Positions 35,101 to 46,253 of a stretch of 64,000 nucleotides of DNA are shown in pieces. Each line of letters opens with the position of its first letter. Within the stretch, counting starts at the first letter, position 1. The notes under the pieces were generated by a model. That model did no database searches. It had not been told where the DNA came from and saw only the letters and a program-made list of their open reading frames with translations. The position numbers were made by a program, and so were the translations under genes. This stretch comes from Oscheius tipulae (taxonomy: Eukaryota; Nematoda; Chromadorea; Rhabditida; Rhabditidae): assembly GCA_037178975.1 (NCBI GenBank), contig JASJZH010000005.1, forward strand, positions 6,014,001-6,078,000, written 5' to 3'.

Positions 35101-36480
35101 CGCAGCGTGAAACATTTGGCTAATTGACAGATCTCGTTCACTCGATCGTTATTTTTCCCATATGAAGGAATTTCCGATGCTTAGCCAAATTTATTTGTCC
35201 AATCCACATGCTTCACGTTCGAATCAAGTTTTCTTCTCTCGTCCACGGACCCCCAAAACATTCGAAGTCTGTCGAGCGATTAGTCGACCAGTTAGTTGCC
35301 CGAAAAGATTGGTGAACTGGCTTCTTTTACATGAATTGTTTTTTTTTGCCATATCCACTCAGTAGCCTGTCCAGAGTTTTTAGTCTGCAGTTTTACAATT
35401 GTTAGGGGTGTAACAAGAGGCTCAATATTCAAAGACTTGGTCTTCTTGTTGAACAACGTGTTTCTCATACTCGTCTCTTGCAACAACTCTGTAGAATCGT
35501 CTCTTCCTCTCTAAACTACTTTAGAATCCATCTGAACAGTCTCGACTGGAAAACAACCTAAGAGTCAAAGAAGGTAGACTTTCATTTTGTGAAACAGGAA
35601 TTCTCTCATCCAGTGCTCGTCGCATTCCAAGAATGTACTGAGGTTCATACCAAACAAATCAAAAGGTTTTGGAACACATTTAGCATTTCTTTTCAGACCA
35701 GGGGACACGGCACAGCCGACAATTGATGATCAAGCTCCAGAATTGGTGAGCTTACTGAACTAACAGAACATAATCATAAAATTCAGACGGAACAAGAGCT
35801 GAACCAGTTGAGAGATTCGGTCAAGGCGGCCAACCCGTCCGGAAATCCCATGATGTCCGAGGCGATCATGAGATCGCGGCTGAAGGCGATGCAGCTGAAA
35901 AAGATTGAAGCCGTAAAAACAATAATTTTCTGAAAACCTCATAGTTTAGAGAGAAGGTCGTCTGCCCATGCCTATTCCACTCTCTTCTACCCCGGTTGGC
36001 AATAGAATACCGACTCTCGGAGCTCCTATTTCTGTAGATACGGTAAGCTGAACGAGTCTAAGCTTATGATCAGCTAATTTCAGTCGTTTTCATCAAATTC
36101 TCCCAGAGGATCGACGTCTGGTTCCTTTGTCACTCCCTCGCCTAGCAGTTTTTCACAACCTCCGCCCAATATTTCTATGGTAAGTCCAGGCTGACTTTCA
36201 TGGAGAGACTTTCCTTTAATTCAACTCTATACTGGTCCATATAATCAAATCAAAAAAGTGAAGCACCACTTACTCTCATAAGAGAGCTCGAACAAAAAGG
36301 GTGATTTTACAGACGTCGCCATCGATACCACCTCCCGGATTGATGTCCTTCAACCTGCCACCGCCTCCTATTAGCATGTGAGTCTATTGTCAGTAACTTT
36401 TCTTATACCATTCCTCTCTCAGGCCTCCTTCTAACGTGATAAACGGCTCCTACTCCTGGTCTCAGAACAACGGAAACTAA
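29938..36480 (+). CDS. HNRNPU: hnRNP U-like nuclear matrix/RNA-binding protein (SAP-SPRY-P-loop)
   Basis: Scaffold-attachment and RNA-binding protein. Domain order is that of hnRNP U. First comes an N-terminal SAP motif (LIQLYDLGRLKK in exon 29938-30030, joined to ELESRGLSIAGKKHELADRL at 30189). Then there is a long Lys/Glu- and Pro-rich linker with coiled-coil character (about 31,320-31,460), two poly-Pro runs and an acidic stretch. A SPRY domain follows (DVRVGFSLGSTSL, SYCISSLGKKATN, SYWKNDLNLGVAF, FPHICIKNCRVAVNFGG), then a polynucleotide-kinase-like domain with an intact P-loop (MMVGLPGVGKTTWV) and YILDMTNTSRETRKKRLQLF. The C-terminus is not the usual RGG box but Pro/Ser-rich (MPIPLSSTPVGN, PPPGLMSFNLPPPPISM). 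The stop is at 36478-36480. About 18-20 exons. A possible alternative end lies at 34,692-34,840. Confidence 0.92.
32062..32123 (+). repeat. poly(T) tract of 62 bases in an hnRNP U intron
   Basis: An uninterrupted run of T on the coding strand between the exon ending SSEG and the exon beginning EVDTAAV. It could be a real homopolymer, the tail of a retroposed sequence in antisense orientation, or an assembly artefact. Confidence 0.85.
34692..34840 (+). other. possible alternative 3' exons of hnRNP U
   Basis: After the exon ending HITPG there is an acceptor, then a short in-frame segment (MKPLVRVTIQDISAPFYR) with a GTTAGT donor. A following segment can be read RYSEAMSRALDEKPPRF with a stop near 34,840. 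This would give a shorter isoform lacking the Pro-rich C-terminus encoded at 35,698-36,480. The direct join from HITPG to PGDTAQPTIDD at 35,698 is also in frame. Transcript data would be needed to choose. Confidence 0.35.
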
Positions 36481-36934
36481 TCGAGAAGACAACTGTTATT
36501 GTGACCTCATCCAGAATCTTTGAATCTAAATCAAGACGTGTTTCTCACATACTCGCGTATGAGTCCTGTGTGTTCACTTCTATCATTGTTAGCTCTGTCC
36601 TGCCCCATTAAAACTCGCCTTGTAGGCACTCTTTCCGTTGTTTTGTTCATTTCGTATAAACATTTGCCCGTAGTCTCCGCTGGTGGCAGCGAATTGTCGG
36701 GACAGCCGACTTCGCGCACTTTTTAACCCTATGCTTCAGGATTATGTAGCTGTTTTGGAGCTGAACAGGTAGGTCGTGAGGTGAGTCGCTTTCAATTTCA
36801 ACAAAAAAAGAAAGGAAATAAAGTACCGGATCTACTGTCTTCTTCTGTCTACTGAAAATGACCTGGTTCCTACAGGCTTTGGCTTTCTCTCTTCCTGTTC
36901 TTGTTGTCATTTTATTACTCTTTGTCTCTCGTTG
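36481..36934. other. convergent 3' region between hnRNP U and a minus-strand gene
   Basis: Stops of the two genes are about 455 bp apart. A minus-strand AATAAA (TTTATT on plus) is at 36911-36916. Nothing else was recognised. Confidence 0.5.
36911..36916 (-). terminator. polyadenylation signal of the minus-strand membrane-protein gene
   Basis: AATAAA on the minus strand about 18 nt after the TGA at 36935-36937. Confidence 0.65.
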
Positions 36935-37880
36935 TCACACATGGACGACGGTCGTTGGATCGTGACTCAATGAGCCGTTTCGCATCATCACAGCTGATAC
37001 CTGGAAATTGTAGGTAAGGTTTCAGAGAGGAGCAATTATCAACTCAGGCCTATGACGTAACTGTTAAAGTACGGCTTTCTCAAAGAGCTACGTGTTTCTA
37101 CAAAGGTCGATAACAATCTCTTGATAGGTATTAATACCAACAGTCGCACTTAGACAGAGCATAGGATCCCTGTCCAGATGCCTTGTGTTGGTCTATCTGG
37201 CAGTGAATCAGGAGAGTCAACTCATGTCAGGTGTATAGGCAAGAAGATAGTTCTATTTGTTTGGCTCTATCTTGTCTCAAAGAGTGCTATTTTGGAAAAG
37301 AATCCCAACTCAAAGACGTCACATCAGAATTACGAGGCTATTTCAGAACTCCCCAAGGACCCAGAAAACCCATACTTATGAGTGCCATTCAATCCGAAAC
37401 GAACTCCAGCAGTACTTACAGTAGTGCTGATTGTAGGCAGCTGCTCCGTATCGGCTCCGTACACAGAGGGAGACGGTTCTTCTGGCGTGACGTCCATCTC
37501 TCGCGAACGATTGTCGCCAAGCTTGTGAACGTAGCTCATCAGACGCTGGGCTGAACAAACTTTGAGTCACAAGAGAAAGAGAGAGAGAGAGCAATAAACT
37601 TACAGAACCTCCTTCCGGAAACAGAAGCCCTCATGGGAGGCAGTTGAGCTGCAGTCGCTGTGCCGCTCTCTTCATCACTGTCCTCCTCGATGATTCCGGG
37701 AGAGTTGCGGATTGACTGTTGTCGTCGTCTCTCCTCTCCTGTTTTGACGCTGCACCAGATCTTGGTAAGACAGACCAGGAGACCAGAGGTTAGAGAGGCG
37801 AATAGGAGAAAGATGACCAGGAAGACGACCAGACCGTAGACTGACTGATCGACCGGGTTGAGTTCGGTTGTGGTGTCCAT
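36935..37880 (-). CDS. small single-pass membrane protein, family unknown
   Basis: Not recognised. The ATG (37878-37880) stands directly after CTTTCAG. Exons about 37611-37880, 37420-37550 and 36935-37000 join in frame. A short extracellular or lumenal N-terminus (MDTTTELNPVDQSVY) precedes one membrane helix (GLVVFLVIFLLFASLTSGLLV), then a Lys/Arg-rich stop-transfer (KTGEERRRQQS). The acidic cytoplasmic tail (IIEEDSDEESG) ends in TTVVHV, which could be a class II PDZ ligand. The length, about 155 residues, suits a small signalling or adaptor membrane protein. AATAAA follows the stop. It lies 52 nt downstream of another reading frame on the same strand (37933-38307), so the two may be co-transcribed. 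Confidence 0.65.
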
Positions 37881-37932
37881 CTGAAAGCAAATTTGTTAGA
37901 CAAAAAACTGAAAGATAGGGCCAGGTACGAAG

Positions 37933-38307
37933 TTACAGTGGATCTATTTCTCCTCGATCGACTGCTCCTCCTGAGTCTTTTCGACTCCTTGCATCGTCTT
38001 CTGCGCCTTTGGCTATTCTCTCCTCAATGTCCGACTTTTGATAGTATTCGGCAGGATCTTCGGGCTCTCTTCTTGTGTTCGTTCTGTTGTCTTCCTTCTT
38101 GCTTTGCTCCTCCTTCAGGGCATTCTTCACACTCAGGTTTTTCTCTTCTATCTTCGACGGTGTCTGCTTCTTGGGAGGAGTAGCGTTGATGACGGCTTTA
38201 GACTTGACTCCATGTTCAGGGCTCGATGATCCTTTTCCCGCTCTTGTACCGCATTCGATGGCACTGATGACAACCTGTATTCCAGCCAGCAGACCATGGA
38301 GGAACAT
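37933..38307 (-). CDS. small Lys/Glu-rich protein with a possible signal sequence
   Basis: Not recognised. A single uninterrupted frame of 124 codons: MFLHGLLAGIQVVISAIECG could be a signal peptide or membrane anchor, and the remainder is highly charged (KIEEKNLSVKNALKEEQSKK, NRTNTRREPEDPAEYYQ, SDIEERIAKGAEDDARSR). The TAA at 37933-37935 is followed by 52 nt ending in CTTTCAG and then the ATG of the next frame. The only donor near the stop (GTAACT) would put the downstream exon out of frame, so two separate cistrons fit better than one spliced gene. Coding status rests on the open frame and composition alone. Confidence 0.45.
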   Translation of the reverse strand: MFLHGLLAGIQVVISAIECGTRAGKGSSSPEHGVKSKAVINATPPKKQTPSKIEEKNLSVKNALKEEQSKKEDNRTNTRREPEDPAEYYQKSDIEERIAKGAEDDARSRKDSGGAVDRGEIDPL

Positions 38308-39171
38308 CTTCGAACACTACTCTTGCTCTTGGCTGATAATCCTTATCCTGTTTAGACTTGTCAGTATTCAGCAAAAAAGAAGTGCTTCAATTAATTGCAA
38401 TTATTCCGAAACACGGACTCGCTTCGACACTTTTTATTGTTCCAGTATCTGGTAGTTTCCACCATTGTGAGAATGGAAAGAACTCGTCTAGAATAGATAT
38501 GCAATCGACGACGGCTTCCACTGCCAAACCCCCTATTACTTTGTCTCGAGACTCACCAGTTCACGCTGTCGGAAACTGTAGGAGCAGGGCGAGTCGTCGA
38601 TAGTGACCATTCATTGCCAGAGGACAAAAAATTGTCGGGGCAGCGGACTATGTAGTTGACTGAAAATTGATGCCCATTTGCAAAAGAGCGTGTGTGTCAG
38701 AAAGAGACAGAATTGGCTTGATAACGAGATATTTTTGGAGAGAGGGAGAGGAACCGCAGCTGGCCACAAGTCTTGACAAACTTTTTGACGAGAGAAGGCC
38801 TAGTGTTGATTGGGTGATTGAGAAGCTGGCACGGCCGAAAACAAGTTGAGAACGGAAGTGGTGGGCTCACGCAACGACTGGAAGAAGGAGGGAGGGAGAG
38901 GCGACAATGATCTTTGATGGCAGTCTGACAATTGACACAGAAAAGGGGTCTTGCGACTAATTACTCCCTGATTTAACGACGTAAGAACCGATACCAGGAG
39001 AGCACCAATTGCTCTTGCGCTTTGTTGCAAATGTCAAAAGTATCATGGGCAGCCAGTGACAGCCCCTTTTTACAAAGAATCCAAACTCTTTTGAAGAACA
39101 CGAACATTCGAAATCTTGGAAAGATCGTAACTCAAGTCCCAGTTTTACAAACGGAACGATTACCAACGTAC
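38308..39171. other. spacer with doubtful minus-strand exon remnants
   Basis: A minus-strand stretch at about 38,970-39,115 reads FRMFVFFKRVWILCKKGL... to a stop. It could be a last exon of the candidate gene at 39172-39402, but the phase does not fit the visible donor. Otherwise nothing recognised. Confidence 0.35.
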
Positions 39172-39402
39172 TTCTAATAACTGTCTGTTTAGTTTGCTCC
39201 AAGACTTCGACCATTTTTGTTTGAACTCTGCTCGGATGTCTAGTTCTTTCGATTGATCCCTCGCTCTTGTCGTCAGACTTTCCCGGCCGTTTCGTTCTTC
39301 AAAAATCGCCCCACAAACAAAAGAGCGATGAGACAGAGACGGCGAATCTGAGTCATTGGACAGGGCAGACGGTACACAAAGGATGATCTCTGGTTTGGGC
39401 AT
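39172..39402 (-). CDS. candidate first exon of an unidentified gene
   Basis: The ATG at 39400-39402 lies 7 nt after an acceptor-like AATCCTCAG on the minus strand. The frame reads MPKPEIILCVPSALSNDSDS, then FVCGAIFEERNGRESLTTRA and KQKWSKSWSKLNRQLLE, with a GTACGT donor at 39171. No domain is known to me and the following exon is not settled. The start context is like that of the solid genes in this window, which is the main reason to list it. Confidence 0.35.
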
Positions 39403-41032
39403 CGGGTTTCTGAGGATTAGAAATTCTGTGACTATGGATGTTCAAAGTATTTTTCTTATAAGAATATTTAGAGAGAATGTCCCTTCCCATCTTCAGCAGC
39501 AGTGATCATAGTTTCGGCTCCTGAAAGATTCTTCGCCTCCATTAACCGTCGGCATGGTTACCCGAAAAGTACCCACGGACGGGAAGAGAGAAGAACACAT
39601 CGCTCCTGTTCTGATTGACTTATCCCCTCGTGACTTTTTCTCTGCAAAAGAGTCACATTTTACAGAGTGTTTTTAAAGAGCACTCTCTTGCAGATCAAGA
39701 GGGAACGGGCTGGCGCTAGGCCAGCCTACAGACTACGTCAATAGACCATCTTTTTTCGAAGGACTCTGTTTGAACAGGACTCGACTCTTCGGTAATTGCG
39801 GAGAACACTCCCTTTTCCTGCTCGGTCTCGAGACGTCAGATCGTTCAACAGCTGCCTCCTCATCTCCATCACTTTTTCTTCCCTCGAGTCACAGAAGAAG
39901 GGACCTCTCAGAAACCTTAGAAACCCTGCTTGGATCATAGATCAGCCTCTTTTATGTATTGTCTGTGTCTTGTTCATGTGAATCAGATTCGCCGTTTCCC
40001 CGTCCCACGATCCGATGGGGCCGCCAACTTTTAAAGAGCTATTTGGATAGGCTAGAGGGAAAGAATCGCTCAAACAGTCTGACCAGCAAATACATCCGAA
40101 TGAGATCTATTTTGAAATGTTTTAAGACAACTCAGAATACAGGTGACCCATCGTTTCCGTAGAATCATTCACCTCCAGACTGTTAGAGATCTAGAGATGA
40201 TCCCAGTCTCGCGTTAGGCTCTATCAGGGATGAACCAGTAGACGACTTTCTAAAGAAAACCCATCGATTTTAAGAGCTTTTTATCCGTTCGAAGCTGTTA
40301 TTAAACAGAGACTAGAATGAGGCAAAGATCAGCCTGAAAAGTCTTTTTAAAACATCAGTCATTATCTTGTTCTTCAGAACCTTCGATGTCTGCACTTATT
40401 AATTTTACCGAAAACACCTGTCTCATCATCATTCCCAATCAGTTCAAACCTGAAAAAACGAAGAAAGTCATTCGGTAAGTTTGTTTTTGGTACAGATACT
40501 ATCCAATTAAACTCTAACTATCCGTGTTCGGTAAAACTGAGACTTCTTTCTATTTCCAGCCCACAGGAAATGACTTTTCCTGTGTTACACTCGGTGCAAT
40601 TACTCAACGAAATCTGTGCGAAATAATTCAATCTTTCGGTCAGACTTTTAGTATCAACAAATCGCTTGTCCTATTGCAAAATCCCATGTGAACTTAATTT
40701 TTCCAATTGGTTTATTCTTTTCTTTGAGATGTTCCCAAAGGTTGAGGATCTCGAGAGCTTGTTCTGGATTGTAAACTAGGGACCCCCGACCGACTGAAAG
40801 CCATCCATCGAAAGAGCCTCGCTCTCTCTCTCTCTCTCAGAGCAATCTGGCGGGTCTTTTTTATTGTCTGGGGGAATCCCTGTCCATAGCATAGATCCCT
40901 CTGCCGAACCGCCCCATTCCCACGCTCCGCCCCATCTCGGTCTCCTCTCTCTTCGCGCTCTTTCTCCTCTTCGTCGCAGCTGCTCTCTGCTGCTCAACTT
41001 GCTCTCTCGTCCTTACTCTAAAGAGCGATCGA
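39403..41032. other. gene-free region upstream of the GNAT-like gene
   Basis: AT-rich for the most part, becoming GC-rich after 40,780 with a CT dinucleotide run at about 40,827-40,840. No supported gene. The GC-rich part immediately before 41033 probably contains the promoter and 5'UTR of the next gene. Confidence 0.4.
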
Positions 41033-44000
41033 ATGAACGTGGCCCTGCAGCAGCAGCAGCAGTCGTTCGCCAGAGGAATGCTTGTCGACGTCGTTGGTGA
41101 AGAATCTCTCCGATTGGCTCTCGAACTCTGTCGGGAGCATCTGGATCTTGTCTACTTCCCCACTTCCATCCAGGGAGAACTATGCAACAGGTTGGTTTCT
41201 TCTCTAGCCTATTCCCTATCCATAGTCTTTCGTAAAGACAGTATCTAAACCGTGGTCAAGAGGCTGTTAGTTGATTGCCTTCGGCTATTTATATTTAATT
41301 GAGTCTTTTCATAAGATTTGGGCGAAAATCTATGCCAAAAGTGGTCTTGGTATATTGTGAAGGAAGCCAGCTGATTCATTAAAGCAAATTGAGGAGTCGG
41401 TCTGTCTCCCCGTAGTCTTTTGCAGACTCTCGTCCGTTTCAGACACTCTGTCAATCAGCTTACATGAGCACTCAAATCAGGATAAATCAAGCCGCTCTCA
41501 GTCTCAGAGAGACATCTGGCCTGTTAGGGTCTCGGAAGCCGATGGACTTGAAAGCATTGGGAACTCTCAGAGTCCTTTATTGACAAATGAAGAAAACAGA
41601 GGAATGAGTCCATTTGAACAATAGTCTGTTTGAACTTCCTCTCGCCCCGCGATTTCCTCATCTGACAAGCCAATGCGCTCCCGTCTTGATTACCCGCGAA
41701 TTTTCGAAAGGCTCAGGCCCCTGAAGATAGATAAGGATTCCTTCGTGAACCAATTAGAAGATGTAATTGGAGTCTCTTTTTGAGACACTGCTGTCCAAAT
41801 ATTTTGACCCAATGATTCAGCTGCACTCTAATCTATGGTGCTCATACCGTACCCTTTCCCTCTCTCTCACTCTCCTTCATCACGATTCGATTCGGCGCCG
41901 TTCGAATATATATGAAGAGAGAGCGAGAGAGAGCATATGCAAAGAGGCAAAAACGCGTCGCCGTTAATGAGTTCAAGCTGCCCGTCCTTTCGCATCCACG
42001 CAAGCATAGCCAAGAAGGGGGACTATTGTTCAAAGTGAGGGGATTCTAGAAACTGTGTCTCTTTCATGACGCTCATCTCTTGCAAGCTGACACGCACTTT
42101 AAAGAGAGTTTAAAGAGAGTGAACAGCCGCTTTTTGGAGCGTGCTCACCCATACCGCCTCTCTTTCCATTTTACAACCGACCGAGAGAAGACTCGTCGCC
42201 TACTTGAGCCAGTAAACAAACGTCTTCGCTTTGACTGTGTTGTTTTTGACGGATGACACAGGATTCCGAGGCAAAAAGAGTAAGAAAGAGAGGGAACGAA
42301 GCTGATTAACTGGATTCGATGGATGGCAAACAGATGACAAAAAGAGGGTTTGTCTTTACGGAGATGAGACCATTCAGTCTTAACTTGACAGTAGAGAGAC
42401 AAAAAATTCGAAACCGAGGAACTGTCGTAAATAGTACCTAAAAGACCTTCTCAGGCTACGATCAATAATCCTTTGGACATTTGTACAAAGGTTTCTGCGT
42501 CATAGAAATCGGCAATCATCCGCTCTTATGACAATCTCATTTTTAGATTCCCGGAGTCACCGATCAGGGTCTTCTGTTACCCATCCGAGGAGGATCCACA
42601 GTACTTCTTCATGGTTAAGGACAACCTTTACATCAAGTAGGTTGCCCAGCTAACAGTCGGGTCCCATCTAACCAAATACCCGTTTCAGTGGAAAGGAGAG
42701 AAAAGGTTTGAGTCAGGGTACTAGAGAGAGTCGAGGGGACGGATAGAGATCTAATTTTCTGCAGGCCGTATCTGATGTTGGCCCATGTCCCGGATACCAA
42801 GTTTGACCGCATCAGCTATCTGGAGTGTCTTCGCGAGTTCAGGTGAGGAACGGTGTGACCGTACAAGATTGAGTGTTTCAGAATGAGAGCTCTGGGCGCA
42901 CTGGACAGCAACCGTCCTCATCTGATGGTTGGAAAAGAGAACCTCATCAAATTGGTGAGCTCTCGACTCTTGACTCTCTGAACTCATGTTACTGAGCAAT
43001 GTTGTCTGACTTTCACTCTCTTTACGTCATCCGTCTTTACACAGCTAGAGCTAAGTGACAACAAAAAGTTATGTGAAACTGAAGGTTATGTACGAAATAC
43101 CTCGTAACAAATAGTCTGACTGTTGCGCTGAGAAATTTCTAGATGATCTGTGATCACAGCGCTCGATTCTTTGCTACTAGAGTCAAGTGTCCGTGTGACT
43201 GAACAAGAAACAGTACAGGTGGTCTCTATTTTCACAATCAATAACTGAGAAACTCATACTTAACCACTGATTCTTCAGTACTCGACCCTGATGCACAACG
43301 TGGTCCATGATCTGACCTCGACCAACCTCTGCCTCAATCTCTTCTATATGGACGACCAACAGAGAGAGGCTATTCTCTCGCACAAGGCAACTCTTCCAAT
43401 CGGCTATGTCTACAGCGAGGTTCGACTGAAACCCAACTCTTCTAGTTTCCGCCACTTTTCAGCTCGATCCCGACGAGGAGGCGGAAGTTGTTAACAAAAC
43501 GTGGCAGCATGCAAAGGACGGTGATTTGGAGCAGACTCAGTGAGTTTTCGCGGCAGTCTTTTGAACGCGAGGGGAATTTCAGTGCCAAGCTCCGACGAAT
43601 GCCGTCTTCTTGTGTTAGAACGGATTGCGGTAGACCTGTGGCCTTCGAAATGATCGATCCCGCTGGATTCATGAACAATCAATACGTCTATGAGACCCAC
43701 AGAAGAAAGGGACTCGGGACTGCTGTCGAAGTCAAACTCGCTCAGAAATGCATCCGGTAGGTTACTGTCAGAGCCTGTCAATTAGTCACTCACAAAAAAC
43801 TTTTCCGATCTTGAAAATTCGATTCGCTTCGTTTCAAATCTTTGTAGTCAAAAGTGAGCAAATACCCAAAGATGATTGAAATACACGTTGTTCGGATAGT
43901 ATCTCGGGTTCATACGAATGAATTCAGAGATCACAACCAAGTTTTCAGACACGGCATGGTTCCCTTCAAGACGGTCGACAAGAGAAACACTGTCGCCCTG

Positions 44001-44144
44001 AACGCCTCCGTCAGCTCTCCCTTCTGGACAGTTTGGCGTGATGAGCAGGGCAAGGCAGTTACCGTAGTTTTCCAGGTACCTTTAATAGCTCTTTTTGTAT
44101 AACATCTTTTTCAGGAGTGGCAGATGACTCCGAAGACGGCGTAA
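41033..44144 (+). CDS. GNAT-fold N-acyltransferase, glycine N-acyltransferase-like
   Basis: Probable acyl-CoA-dependent N-acyltransferase. Exons 41033-41189, 42547-42636, 42765-42841, about 42882-42954, 43279-about 43417, 43462-43539, 43582-43757, 43950-44075 and 44115-44144. Start MNVALQQQQQSFARG, then an N-terminal domain typical of GLYAT-like proteins (FCYPSEEDPQYFFMVKDNLY, then PYLMLAHV). The C-terminal GNAT part carries the expected landmarks: FEMIDPAGFMNNQYVYETHR, then the acetyl-CoA pyrophosphate loop RRKGLG (Q/RxxGxG-like), VEVKLAQKCI, and GMVPFKTVDKRNTVALN near the end, where glycine acyltransferases have a similar helix-strand pair. The second exon is separated by a 1.36-kb intron. 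AATAAA is at 44257. Substrate cannot be told from the sequence. Confidence 0.75.
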
Positions 44145-44902
44145 AGACATGATTCGTGTACACAGTAACAGCGGGATCTCTCTCTTCTATGACCTGTAGT
44201 GTCATAACAACTTACAACCTAATAGATTCGACCATATTGGTGTGAAATACTCTCGAAATAAACGCTATTTGGCTCCAATGGAGCACTAGAGATCATTGTT
44301 TTGTCAGTCCTGCTGCCAGTTACGAGACGTATTCGATCCCTACAGGCCTTTCAATGACATGAGCTGTTGTCATTGGGCAGCACTAGCTAGCTTGTAGCAG
44401 GCAGGACAATGCTGAGTTTAGCAAAACTCTGTAACTTTGCAGATAATTGCAGCTTCCAAGAACATTACCATGCCGAAACATGAATCCCTGGGTCTAAATA
44501 TTGTGCGTATTTGCCTAGTTTCTTCAGTAGTTTTTCTCGGTAGAACTGTTCAAAATTGGTTAGTAGATCGTGCATTCAATCTATTGTACAACATTGAGGT
44601 CACAGTTTGCTCTAAGACCCCGTCTTTTTTATCATTGTCTTGAGAAAGAAGCGTCAGCTATTGATTTGGGTCATATATCGGAGCAAATAAACACTTCATA
44701 CAAGAAAAACTTGTGTCTTAAGAATTTGGCTCGCCGAAGGGCGCACATACTTCCGCCGACTGACGCACACTTTTTGGTTCTCCTCTTTGGAAATTGTCTG
44801 GTCAGCTGCGTTATTCATAGATTTTCCAGGAACTTTTACTCTTCTCTATCTGCTATATCATTTACCGCTGTCTCTTTCTAAAACAAACGTTCACTTTCCA
44901 GA
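44145..44902. other. spacer between GNAT-like and MVB12 genes
   Basis: Contains the 3'UTR of the upstream gene. No supported gene, and open frames here lack domain character. TTTCCAG ends 1 nt before the MVB12 start codon. Confidence 0.45.
44257..44262 (+). terminator. polyadenylation signal of the GNAT-like gene
   Basis: AATAAA about 112 nt after the stop codon. Confidence 0.6.
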
Positions 44903-46253
44903 ATGACAACAGAGTTGGCCCGCAGTCAGGATGCCAACACTCAGCCCCTGCCTCTTACTGCGATCTGTATCGTCGCAGACAAGAACAAATGTCCGAAAGG
45001 CTTTACAGCGGTAGGTTCCTGACAAACATTCAAATTTCAACCTGGGTTTAGATTACTAAGACGTCGGATGACGGGGCCGATGCGGATTTGTGGAAAGAGA
45101 GCTCATTTTCCATTTGGTCCAGGCCGGTTAGGTATATTGCGATCAGTAGGGATATCCCAGAGTCGATTATCAAGGTTCTTATTTCGATTATGTTTTTCTC
45201 AGTTTTGAACTTTAGGGAGTACCGGTTTCGGTTATCACAGACATTACTGTGGTCAAGGATACGGATCCCATTCCTCATGGCTTCGTAGCCATTGACTATA
45301 CAGCAGATTCGAGTGAGTTCAGTTTTCTGAGTTCAAGAGGCAGAGACTCTTACTGAAATGTATTGTTTCAGAAGAAAAGGCTTTACGGAAGCGCTTCATC
45401 TGTATCAAGACAGAGCCGAGAGACACTGTAGTGGACGCCGTCGGAGAAATAGCCATTCTGAACAAGACGAAGAAGACTCCCAAAGGTTTCACAGCAGCTG
45501 GAGAAGTAGACGGAGCTTGGGTTGTTTTCAAAGCTGTGGTTATTCCCGAGACTTTTGGAGCCAAGACCAGTAGCAGGTAATCTTTCACTCCTTTTCTTTC
45601 GATACTGCTTTATTCCAGTACTCACGATCTCACTACTCTTAACACCCCAGCCAGATCTCTATATCCTGGACTCGTTTCTGCCGAATCTGCTCCAGGGGGT
45701 CTCGACGCGACCCTCAAAAGTGTAAATGCTTTCACTATCAAGGTGTGATGTGTTGTCTTTCCTTTTTCCTTGGTTTCTTCCTTGTCTAACAAGCATGTCT
45801 TGTAGTTGTAGACTTGATAGTTAGCGCTTTATTCTGAATTAAACGTATCGATTTTCAGAGCCCGTCTATCACAAAGCAGAAGGGAGTAGATGGAGTCCCG
45901 TTCAAGCTACACGCTTCCTTGACTGGAGGTAGTCGGGTAAGTGACGAGTCAGCAGTAAAGAATCAGAGAGAAACAGATATACAGATATTTCTGATCCTGT
46001 TTTGGATAGACTACCACTGTCAGGAAGTCATTCAGTTCCCCTCTCGATATCCTAATAACAACCTAGTCCATAAATGGCAACCAAAACAACCTGAGAAGAA
46101 ACTGCAGAAAGCCAATGACGCATGAACAACTCTCTAAATCTTTGTTCTTTTCAGGCTAGTCAATTGGCTCCAGTCCCGTTCGACATTTCCCGCCTCGACA
46201 CAGACGAGTTTAACTACAATTTCGCGCTGGAACGAGCTACCTTGGCCGCCTGA
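44903..46253 (+). CDS. MVB12: ESCRT-I subunit MVB12 (MABP and UMA-type motif)
   Basis: Subunit of ESCRT-I, which sorts ubiquitinated cargo into multivesicular bodies on endosomes. The N-terminal MABP beta-prism is well conserved: LPLTAICIVADKNKCPKGFT, ITKTSDDGADADLWKES, VRYIAISRD, VSVITDITVV, TDPIPHGFVAIDYTAD, KRFICIKTEPRDTVVDAVGE and LNKTKKTPKGFTAAGEVDG, which give the three pseudo-repeats of the fold. Towards the C-terminus GVPFKLHASL fits the UMA core that binds VPS37/TSG101. The protein ends FDISRLDTDEFNYNFALERATLAA. Exons are joined through short introns (for example 45011-45051). The start lies 1 nt after TTTCCAG and the stop is at 46251-46253. The gene appears complete. Confidence 0.9.

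Noticed and set aside
42689-42705. 17-nt micro-exon in the GNAT-like gene
   Set aside because: It has AG and GT borders, but including it creates a stop in the next exon. The direct join 42636 to 42765 is in frame and gives a sensible protein.
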